This document shows, piece by piece, positions 49,664 to 60,105 of a stretch of DNA of 64,000 nt. The position numbers were made by a program, and so were the translations under genes. The notes below the pieces were generated by a model. That model saw nothing but the letters and a program-made list of their open reading frames with translations. It was not told where the DNA came from and made no database searches. Each line of letters begins with the position of its first letter. The stretch's first letter is position 1. The stretch comes from Adineta vaga. Taxonomy: Eukaryota > Rotifera. The stretch lies in NCBI GenBank assembly GCA_021613535.1, contig CP075493.1, positions 8,742,001 through 8,806,000 of the forward strand, in the 5' to 3' direction.

Positions 49664-51561
49664 ATGGCCGCTGTTAATGTTTACCATACAAGTGTTACAA
49701 CAGATAATCTTAGTCGTAATGATATTTTACAATGGATAAATACAGCATTGGAAGCAAATTTTATCAAAGTTGAAGATCTTTGTTCCGGTAAGTTTTTCAA
49801 ATTTGCTCAGACAAAAATATTGTAAAGTTCTTGTTTAGGTTCGGCTTATTGTCAGTTTATGGAAATGATGTTTCCAGGTAAATTCATTTTTAGTATTAAT
49901 ACTTCTCTAGTTTTTACTAACAATTAGTTAACATATGAAATTTCTAGGCGCTATAGGTTCACGATCCAAACGGGTGAAATGGAATACCAAACTCGAGCAT
50001 GAATATATTAATAATTTTAAAGTTCTTCAAGAATATTTCAAAGCACTTACTGTAGATAAGGTAGTATTTACTAAAAACATATAATTAATCTCTTATTGGT
50101 GATGGTCATTTGTATATAAAGAACACGAAGAAAAAAATGCCATAGAAATCAATTCGAATGATTTTCTTGTTTCTAGGAACCATTCCAATAAAACGAGTGA
50201 AATTTAATGCGAAATTAGAACATGAAAATATACAAAATTTTAAAATTCTACAAAATTCTTTTCGAGCTGTACAAGTTGATAAGGTGTGCCAATGAAATAT
50301 CCATCAAGAGATTATTTATCTGTTTTTAGATTTATTTTCTTTTTTTTGTAATTTGATTTTAAGAACTAATTTGAATATTATATTTTGAAATAGATTGTAC
50401 CTGTGGAGAAATTGGTGAAAGGAAAATTTCAAGATAATTTTGAATTTGTTCAATGGTTCAAGAAATTTTTCGATGCTAACTATACAGCTGCACATGATTA
50501 TGACCCTGTTGCTGCTCGTGATGGACAGTAAGACAAATTTACAAGTTTATTTTCACAGGAAAATAAGAAAAGAATTGTAACTTTCTTTTTAGACCTTTAG
50601 GTAGTGGTGGCAAAGCTTCAGCTGCTACTTCAGGCATTCGTGCACCACCTGCTCCTCGGCCAGCACCACCAACACGAGCTGCTCCAGCACCAACAAGAGC
50701 GCCGCCTGCTAGTAAGTTTATCAGATAGATTTGTTTAGTTTTTGTGAAGAGAAATAAAACTGAATTGAGTAATAAATCATACATTGTACGAATCATTAGA
50801 TAAGTTGAAACAAAACTCTATTTTAGCAAAACCAATGCAACAACATCAACAAAAAATCTCACCATCTGTTCATCGTCCTGTAGGAAGTAGTGGACATCAT
50901 GTTGATTCTCATCACGGATCACATAGTCATGATAATCTTCGATTACAACAAGAAGTATGTAGATTAAATCAAGAAAATATTTATACATTTTATCTTTTGT
51001 TTAGATCGAAAGTTTACAAGATATTATTCAACAACATGGTGCACAAATAGCTGGTCTTGAAAAAGAACGAGATTTCTATTATCAAAAATTACGTGATGTT
51101 GAAGTTATTTGTCAAGAACCAGAATGTGAATCGTTACCACATACACAAAAAATTTTGGAAATACTCTATGCAACTGAAGTATGTAAAAACTATTAAATCA
51201 AAAATATTCTTTGTCGATCTTAAACGAGTGATATCTGTATTTCTTTTTTTCAAAAAGGAAGGATTTCATCTACCTGATGATAATAATCATGATGATAATG
51301 AACAAGTACAAGATATTTAAGGCATGAGAAATGTATAAATTCATATTTTTGTGTGTCACGTGTTTCGCTTCTCTGTGTGTCGATATATTTCCTTGGAATA
51401 CTATAAATTAATTGTGATATTCTTTTTTATAGGATGGTTTCGCGCAACCTGATCAAGAGAACGGTAATGGTGAACTAGACGATGCAAATGGTTTAACTGT
51501 TAGTAGTAATGGTAATGGTAATGGCTCTGCTCTTGTCGGTGGCGAAGAAGATACATATTAA
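49664..51561 (+). CDS. MAPRE: Microtubule plus-end protein MAPRE (EB1 family) with alternative exons
   Basis: End-binding protein that tracks growing microtubule ends. Exons are 49664-49787, 49839-49877, then 49948-50060 or 50177-50283, then 50393-50527, 50593-50711, 50800-50954 (alternative acceptor 50827), 51006-51178, and a last exon 51258-51320 or 51433-51561. The first version gives 306 residues. The calponin-homology domain contains [44 protein letters not shown] and [23 protein letters not shown] Pro/Ala-rich linker and the EBH coiled coil ([31 protein letters not shown]) follow. One terminal exon ends EEDTY, near the EEY-type tail bound by CAP-Gly proteins; the other ends VQDI and lacks it. 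Vertebrate paralogue identity cannot be assigned. Confidence 0.94.
49948..50060 (+). other. MAPRE alternative exon A
   Basis: 113 bp, encoding [20 protein letters not shown] and the following [15 protein letters not shown]. It is homologous to exon B at 50177-50283. It enters in phase 1 and leaves in phase 0, as B does, so including both would shift the frame. Confidence 0.88.
50177..50283 (+). other. MAPRE alternative exon B
   Basis: 107 bp, encoding [20 protein letters not shown] and then [16 protein letters not shown], closer to the vertebrate EB1 segment than exon A. Its acceptor TTCTTGTTTCTAG is strong; the donor is GTGTGC. Confidence 0.88.
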
Positions 51562-52383
51562 CAAACAATGACAATTTTCTAATACTCTTTTTCTTCTGTC
51601 TTATTCTTCTTGATGATCAACGCTCATATTCGTTCTTATCTGGTGTAATTACACTAAGTTTCTCTCTTTTTTTCCTATGAATAAATATGTGTATTATCTT
51701 TATGAGATGCTTTTTATCTTCATGTATGTGTGTATATCTGTCTATCTGTATGCAACTCAAAACAAAAGAAATATGTTTATTAAATTTCAACGATTGATAA
51801 TCGTAAGAGATGATCACGTTTTTGAAAATGAAGTATAAGATCTTCAATATATATTATTGACGATGTAAAGTTTCTACTCATTTACTTGTACAGATTCGAG
51901 AACGAAGATGAAATATATAGTTTTAGTGAAATGACAACAAAAAAGATTACTTTGATCATTTGTTATAAGACATCAATCCTCGAAAATGTTACTGCCGATC
52001 ATTATCGTCGCGAATGGTTTGTGAACTAATTGATACGATGTCTGTTGTGTTGTAATCATATTAGTAAATTGTATATTCATTATAAAGATCAGACAATTTC
52101 TATTACTAATGATACGATGATATCTTCTCATTATTCATAGTCAAGGACATTCTATGTTCTTGATTTTTAGTTCATATAAACATTCTAATTACTGTTTGTA
52201 TATATTGAACAAGTGACAAATCTTCAAATGAAGTACATGTCAAGATGATTCAATATCATTATCATAACAAACATAGTATTACTTTCATCTTGAAAGAATA
52301 TAAAAACTTTTATTCATGAACAAAATGATTTACATTTCATTTAATAACAGAGAAAAGACAGAAAAAGGTTTTTTTACAATTGC
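51562..52383. other. Convergent intergenic region
   Basis: 3' flanks of MAPRE and of the minus-strand membrane protein gene. No gene or RNA recognised. Confidence 0.6.
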
Positions 52384-53759
52384 TCATGAAATTGAGGTAG
52401 GAATTCGTGGCATAGTATATCGAATTGGCCGATAATTAAATCGTTTTGTACTTCCGATTTCATTGGATGGTGTTCCTGATCGTATACCATTCCATTTCCA
52501 AGCTAAACCAAATCGACTACTTAAACTTGTTCGATCACTCCAACACGCACTACTTTTTCGACTATGTGTAACGGAAAGATTATCATCTATAAATGGGATA
52601 GGTTCATCATCATTTATATGATGTTTTATCGCTGTTTCGATAGCACTATTAAAATAAGATATACGAGATGATGAATAGAGATAATGAGATGTTTGAGGTA
52701 AATTAGCTGTAAGAGTCGTATTGGATGTTTGAGATAATTCGGTTTCATTAACAGATGAGGAAGAATTAGTTTCATATTCTTCTTTGGCTAATCGAATTGG
52801 AGATGAAATAAATAATCTATAGGAAAGTAAAAGTATTATTAGTAAAGAATTGAATTAATCCATTTTAGTTTTTCCATACCGTTTTTTATCTGATCGTGAT
52901 TGAGATGTAGATTTATCTGTGCGAATCGTTTCATCCATGGTATTTGTTTTAACCGTTCGTTTTGATAAAATTGTTATCAACATAAGTATGACAACTACAA
53001 GAACAAGTAGAGCAAGAAGACAAACACCATATAGCCAGATTGGATCTAATGATGTTTGTTCGAAAAAAGTCGATGGAAGGTTAATCTAAGAAAGAAATCA
53101 ATGATGTGGACATGTAACTTATTTCTCTTCTGTCTCTCTCAATCTCGCATCACTTATTTATTCAATCATACATGATGTTTAATATCTTGATAAAGTTGTT
53201 GTCGATGACGTTTAAGTGCAAGTAAAAATTGATCGTTAGTTAAAGCAATGTCTTGACGATAAGGATCTTTGATAAATACAGCGACATACAATCGATGGTC
53301 ATCTGACTGTTCTTCATAACTTTGAATGATGACATGGTCTGCTCTATAAAAAGAAAATATAACAAAAATAAAAACAACAAACTATTTATCTTTTCTATAC
53401 CTGACAGCGTCTGTATCATGACTTAAACAACTTTGACGATAAATCGAACAAAATTTTCGTATAATTTTAGCAATACTTTGACGAAGTGTACGATAAATAT
53501 TTTGTTCGAAATCTTCCGTTGATGTATTTTCAACAATTAATGTCACACTACCACGGACAGCATATGGCCATAAATGATGATGTATATGTGTGCTGTTCAT
53601 TGATGGTGTTAGACAGACTATAAAAACCAGTTGATGCAAAAATGATAGTAATTCCAGTTGACCGATTCTTTCTACGTTTTCTTTTATTCTCGCACACAAT
53701 AAATGAAAAGGCAATGACGGTCGAACGGTAACAATAAAAAAAAACAGTTCAATGGACAA
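52384..53759 (-). CDS. Single-pass membrane protein of unknown function
   Basis: Exons 53759-53401, 53343-53172, 53085-52880 and 52816-52384 give 389 residues. The N-terminus MSIELFFFIVTV is a possible signal peptide or signal anchor. A globular ectodomain (RGSVTLIVENTSTEDFEQNI to about residue 175) has a SEA-like or ferredoxin-like pattern of strands and helices. A strong transmembrane segment follows (WLYGVCLLALLVLVVVILML), then a basic stop-transfer (SKR) and a Ser/Thr-rich cytoplasmic tail. The architecture recalls KIAA1549-type proteins, but I would not name it. Upstream coding exons cannot be excluded. Confidence 0.7.
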
Positions 53760-54544
53760 AGTATGATTGTCCTTTGTATAGAGGTGTGTGGTTATATGTA
53801 CGCGAGGAAAAGATACTAAAGGCTATTATTCCATGAGAAAGAGTATATGAATGATCTTAATGACTAGTTACATCATCGAATTTTTTCTTTCAACTCATTG
53901 TATGTAAATACTTCATTTGTTTTAAAAGAAAGCAGTACTCATATACGGTTCATTGCAAGTTTGACTGTTTTTTATTAATGCACACCTTTGTCTATCTTAT
54001 TGCTATTATTCGACACCAAACATCGATCTATGAAAGAACAAAAAGAAAATTAATTAAAAAGCATTCAACTTCTTTTTCTATTCCTTACTTTAGACTATTG
54101 AAATTTTACATATACAATAGGCAAAAAAAATGATTTCTATTGTTTGATTGACCACAATTGTAATTCTGTATTGACCCTTGGACTTTTAATCAAATGACAT
54201 CAAATCGACAATACTCTTGTACTTCTATTGCTGTTGCTATTGATAAATTCAATAAAGAAAAAAAACGAACTGCTTACTCCTATTGTCTGAAAAATGAACA
54301 GAAGAGAAACTAGTAGTAACAATGACTGAAAAATGAACACACGATGTATATGGATGCATGTATGTGTATGTGTATGTGTATGTGTGTGTTGAATGTTCAT
54401 TAGTCGAGAACATATGAATTAACTACATTAGACATCCATACTTTTTTTCTTTTCTTCTTCACTCTCAAATGTCTCGACACATCTATGTAGACACAAGTAT
54501 ATAATTATCGTTGTTACTCTTCTTGTACAGTTGATGAGAAGAAG

Positions 54545-54576
<32 letters not shown>

Positions 54577-54904
54577 AAGAAAAGACATGAAAATAACGAC
54601 ACGTTCCTTTTCAATTAAAGTAACAAGAGCAGCTTCAAGTGGTCGATGACGGATGTGTACACGAAAGAGAGAAAGTGAAGCTCTTTCTTTTATTCTAATA
54701 CCTGTAATCATGATGTATTGTGTTAATACACGAAATGTCGCCATTAGTGCAACGTGCTCAAACATAAACAAAATCTAAAGAGTGCCGCTTGTATGTATGT
54801 TTAAATGTCTACTTACTTTTCTTTCTTTTTCAATAACACAAAACGAATACGAATAAACTGCACTAAGCAATTGTATACCCGAAAGCCTTTCACAAATAAG
54901 AATA
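53760..54904. other. Intergenic region with microsatellites
   Basis: Contains TGTATG-type repeats at about 54359-54389 and the (GA)n run at 54545-54571. Apparent minus-strand open frames here are repeat-driven. No gene recognised. Confidence 0.55.
54545..54571. repeat. (GA)n microsatellite
   Basis: Uninterrupted run of about 13 GA units in intergenic DNA. Confidence 0.95.
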
Positions 54905-55617
54905 ATGAACAATACTGTCATGAAATTACGTTCGGCTCGTTCAGTAGTTGCTGAAAATACATCACCTAAAGAAGTAATATGAGACAAAGTCTTTTTTTAT
55001 ATTTTCAATATTATTATTATTATTTTTTGTTTTCAAAGAATATACAACAAATCCTTACATGCCGACCTTTATCACATCGACGACCGTTACCAACAACGCC
55101 ATTATTAAAACAAGCACAACTGATAGAGAATACAGTTGATGATGAACTTTTAACACATTCTATTCTTGTTAATAATGCAGCACGACGACGTGGATTCCTT
55201 CCATATTATTATCGAACAGCAAATACATTTGAAACTATTCGTCGTCAACGTAGTCATTACAAACCATCAACAAAACCATCACCAACATTTCTTCCATTAT
55301 TTAAACGTTCACCAACACGTTCAAGTATAATTGATAATTCAACAAATACAACAACAGAATTAACAGAATTAAATTTAATTATGCATGATAAATCAATGGG
55401 AAAAAATCTCAGTTTATTATCACTCAATGAAAAACAGGAGAAAGCTTTTCTTGATACAGAATTTATTACAGAAATACCTAATACATTGGAATTAATTTTA
55501 CAAACTTCAGCACGAAAATCAACAATGGAAAAAAATCTATTTGAAACATTGAAACGACAACGTTTAGAACATACACGTTATCGTACTTTACCAGTGAATC
55601 GAGCTCCCTATGCTTAG
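54905..55617 (+). CDS. Small basic orphan protein
   Basis: Exons 54905-54973 and 55039-55617 give 215 residues. It begins MNNTVMKLRSARSVV and contains a basic, proline-bearing central part (RPLSHRRPLPTTP, RRRGFLPYYYRTANTFETIR, STKPSPTFLPLFKRSPTRS). A helical C-terminal half follows (SLNEKQEKAFLDTEFITEIP, NLFETLKRQRLEHTRYRTLP). No known domain, signal peptide or membrane segment is seen. The sustained frame and a good donor (GTAATA) and acceptor support a real gene. I do not recognise it. Confidence 0.62.
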
Positions 55618-56693
55618 AATGAGAAAACAACAACAATACTTTTTATTTTTTAATTATTTAAATGACCTTTCTTTTTCACGTTTGATAATAAAAATTTTAT
55701 TTTCTATAAAACTCTATTGAATCTTTAATAACTATAAATGCGTTCGATAATATTTAAAAGACATCCTATTCCGAAAACCTAATTATTAATCACGTGATTG
55801 AAAACTGAATGAAATCTATTCTACAATCGAAAATAATGAAAAAAAGTCTACTCTAATAAAATAGAAAATAATATACTTGATCAAATTGAATCACACAAAT
55901 TTATTTAACCGATTTTTTTCTTAGAGCTTCATTATTATTACTAGACATGTTTTCATCTCATTAAATAGCAACCACATAGTTACCATAATGATATTAGAGT
56001 ATGTAAAGTTACACTCTATACTATCGAAGCCGAGTGCTCAAAATAATATGTGCAGATGATTCTTTTGGAGGTAATTTCCGGATGTACTTTTCCTTGCGTA
56101 ATATTTTTCATTGTTTGTCTCTGTCATAACATAGCAACCTATGTCTGATTTTAATAGAGATCAAATTTCTAGAAAATCACTGTTTCTTTTTGTTAGAATG
56201 TAAAAATATTTAGATAAAATAAGTTATGTACTGAAAAGAGAACGAGATTTCGATTCATAAAATTCATTATAAACAGGGTGGATTCTTTTCTAATAGAAAT
56301 GGCATTTCTTTTTCTCTGTGTTTTTTCTCTCTATTCATCAGCTAGTACAATAACATGATTTTTTTTGTTTTATATTGTGAACTCTTTTCCGACATGTCTT
56401 CTTCTTGTTCTTAAAAGAGAGAAAAAAAAGAAGAAAGAAAAGAATTAAAATTTGTTTTTTTGTTAAATAAAAAAAAGAAGGAGTAATACACTTGATTGTA
56501 TGAGAAGAGGTATTACTGTAACATCAACATCTATAGCGTACTTCAGGACAATACTCATTCGAAAACATACGTGTAAGTCAATTGAAATAAGGTCATTTTT
56601 GAATAGAATACTTGATTCACAGAGAAGTGACAAAGTCAAATATGATAGAAAATCTACTATAGAAATATTAGTACTACAATTTCTAGACTAACC
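55618..56693. other. Intergenic region upstream of CCDC17
   Basis: AT-rich. AATAAAA near 55687 is a likely poly(A) signal of the orphan gene. The end is ACAATTTCTAG, an acceptor-like string 8 nt before the CCDC17 ATG. The plus-strand open frame at 56500-56691 shows no protein-like features. Confidence 0.55.
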
Positions 56694-59480
56694 ATGCCAA
56701 GTTCACAAAAATTCAAATGCAATCAATGTGGAATGAAGTTTCCCTCAGACGAAAATTTATATAATCATAAAAAACAATTTTGTATTGGTGTAAAAGATTC
56801 AGGTATTGGACGAGATTTGATCGATTCAGAAAATGATGAAATAGATTATAAACACGCAAAACGATCAACAAGAAAACGTAGCCCACATAGATCATCCGTG
56901 GAACGAGTAAGATATTCATTGTATGAAAAGATAATAATCAATTGATTATTGTTTGTTACAGAAACGAGACGAGGTAAATGAATGGAAACGACGTCGTGCA
57001 ATGATTCAACATGCTGAAGATATGGAAGATCGTATTCGCAATGATCAATATAAAACCGAAAAGCTCACTGAATCTGTTCAAAAACAAGATCGTATTTATA
57101 ATGAAGTTATTCGTGAAGTAAGATATATTCAATTACACTAAAAAACAGATCGAATCTTTGATTTCATCAATCGATATAGATTTTCTTGTTCGATAAAGAA
57201 AACTGAAACCTAAAACGATCTGATGTTTTTCTTTACTTTTGAGATATAAGATATTTGTTATTTGAATATTTTTAAAGTACGAACGAATACGAAAAGAAGA
57301 ACAAGATATTCTACGACATATGTATACTTTACAAACTCGAACATTGAAAGATTCGGATAGAAAAGTCAAACAGACGCATGAATCAACAGTTCTCGATCAA
57401 TTCGAAGAATTACAAAGAAGACATCATCGAGTAGAACGAGATCGTCGGCGTAAATATTTTTTAAATATTCTTTTGTTAAAATAATATTCATTTTCGTTTC
57501 TTTCGTTTAGATGTTGAAAAGAAACTTGAAGAATTAATAGCTATTCGTTATCAACCGGCAATCATGGCATCTTATGATCCATATAGACTTCTTCGTGAAA
57601 TGAAAGAACAACATAATCATAATGAAAAATCATTAGAATTTTTACGAGGACGATATTTCTATTCAAGAGAGTATGAATTGAAACCTTTATAAAACAGATG
57701 ATGTTTATTTTGTTTTCTTGCTTCTTTTCAATAGAGCTTTGTCAAATGGTAGTGATATTCCATCGTTACCATACATAACCAGTCGTTCACGACGTCGAGA
57801 TGGTGATGATGTTAGGTAAGAACGATAGTAGTCAAAAAGATTTAATAATTGACGACTACAATTGTTTTGAATGCTTGTATGAGCGATAGAGTGGTTAAAA
57901 AAGAAAAACAATGATCTGTGAGACTAGATTTTTTAATTTGAATCTTTCATGTTGATTCCTAATAAAATAGCATTTCTGGTAACTTTGAACACGACTTTTT
58001 AGAGGATTTCGTCAAGATTATTTACATTCTGGTGGTCATGATCCACGAACTATTGCTAGTTACAGTAATCTTGAATATCGACTACGTGCATATGAAGATT
58101 CACCATGGACAAAAGATTATCCGGAACAATTGCAACAAGCTCGTTGTATGCATTTTTCAAGTCTCGATTAAAAGAAGTTATTCTCAAATTTTTTCTGTTT
58201 GCTTATAGATCAAAGTGTTCCACGAAATGATCTTGAAATTGAACAATTAAAAACAGCTACGGAAGAAAATTCACGATTAAAAAATGAACTTTATGATATG
58301 TATAAAAAATTTGAAACACTTGATACCCGTTCGTATTCATTCGTACTATATATCGATATAAGATGATGATATTATCTTTCTTTTTTCTTAGGTACAAAAC
58401 AATTAGAATTATCATTATCATCACGTGGACCACCAACTTTTAATGATCAACAACGTCCTTATCAATCGCAAACAAATTTTTTCCCTCAAACGCAGCCATT
58501 TTCATATTCAAATCAAAATGATCAAATTCATCAACAACAACATTTTCAACCTAAACAAGACCTGTATTCACAAACGCAAATACCTACTCGAACACATCAA
58601 AACGGTCAATTTGATCACTATCAGAATCACAATCAACCAACAACAATATTGCCATACATTGATAATAAACGTGTTACAACTCGTGCCAGTCCTCCGATGA
58701 GTCTGATCGAGTCGAATATGTATCAAATACGTGATGTATTTGCTTCGCAACCCTATGAACCAACCAGTGGATTTGTGATCTTTTTTGATTTTATATGTGA
58801 TGTTCCTATGAGCGATGTACAAAGTCGTCTTGTAACATGTCTTCATCATCCAAAATCTGGATTTGGTCCACCATCGATCTTAGAACCAGTTAAAACTGAA
58901 CAATACGTTGACGCAAGAACTAATGATCGTTTGCGTGTTGCATTAATTTCGACGAAACAACCTGTAGCAAGGTTTGTAAAATAACACAAATGTATACCTT
59001 CATCATATCTTCTATAATTTCGTATAAAGATGTCCAGCAGAACAAGCATTAACTGTTGTTATTGAAATACAAGTTTCGTCTGATCCACAAGCATCAAAAG
59101 ATGAATTGAAAACAAATGCCTTAGTGAAATTACCATTATTCGATAATCAAAATCGTTTAGCAAGTGGACGATGGAAAGTGCCTCTGAAAGCGGTACCACT
59201 GGATCCTGTTGAAAGTCTTGCTATTTTTACTACGCGTCCATCGGTGAGATACAAAAAAGATACTAAATGATTTGTTTCTTGACAGTAAACTTGATTCTAG
59301 TATGAACGTGCTGAATTATACTATCGATTAGTTAATTCACAAGATGGAGATCAACAAGCAACTGCTCCTCTCTCACCGAGCGATAGAGGTCTTTATCAAT
59401 ATCCAATACAAGTAAGCTATAGCCGAAAGTATTTCTTCGTATGTACTGATTTGATATTTCTGTTTTAGTATCGAATCTAA
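56694..59480 (+). CDS. CCDC17: Coiled-coil domain-containing protein 17
   Basis: Orthologue of CCDC17, a poorly studied animal protein. Exons are 56694-56906, 56962-57117, 57278-57449, 57511-57670, 57735-57815, 58003-58145, 58209-58328, 58392-58971, 59030-59243, 59301-59411 and 59469-59480, giving 653 residues. A C2H2-like finger opens the protein (FKCNQCGMKFPSDENLYNHK then FC). Long charged coiled coils occupy about residues 65-200 and 295-350. A Gln-rich linker follows. The C-terminal C2-like domain matches human CCDC17 in SGFVIFFDF, ALISTKQPVARC, VVIEIQVS, LFDNQNRLASGRWKVPLKAVPLDP and RAELYYRLVNSQDGD, and ends YQYPIQYRI. The last coding exon is 12 bp. Confidence 0.94.
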
Positions 59481-60105
59481 TGATCGTCATACATCCAACA
59501 ATTTCCACTTCAAAATTTATGACTATTTCAAACTTCTTCTTTTTCTGTACACAACTAATCTTTCATTTGTTCATAGACTATTTTATTTGGGATTGTTTTT
59601 TTTTAAATGATGATAATGCAAATGAACAGGCAGAGCAAGCAGAAACACAGAAAAGAAGAAAAGAAAAAAAGAAAAAAATGAACAAAGAATAGCAATAGAA
59701 TTAATGATTGAAATTCGACGACCAAAGAAAAAGAGATAGGAAAAAATCATTTCAGTAAATAAAAAAAGATTTCCATCGAACAGATGCTATATTGTCGTCC
59801 GAGTGATTTTTCAATCGTTCATACTCTATAGAACACGCACAAAACATAAAGACAGGAGCCCAAAAAGAAGAATACACACAAACACACGCAAACGTGAAGA
59901 ATGAAGTTTAATGTCTATCTGCTATAATTATTTGTCGACATGTTGTTGACCTATAAAAGAAAAATATAAAGATCAATATTATAAGTTGGATTGTCAAAAA
60001 ATGGAAATGTATATCTAGATGTAAACGAATAAAGCATGAGACACGGATAAAAAAAGCGAACGAAAACAACATCGAGAGAGAAGGAAGATGGGAAAGACAA
60101 AGTGG
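59481..60105. other. Convergent intergenic region
   Basis: Probable 3' UTRs of CCDC17 and of the minus-strand acidic protein. A purine-rich stretch lies at 59640-59690. No gene recognised. Confidence 0.6.

Noticed and set aside
54200-54987. Series of minus-strand open frames between the membrane protein and the orphan gene
   Set aside because: They translate TG and GA microsatellites (HTHTHT, SLSLSLS) and lack protein-like composition.
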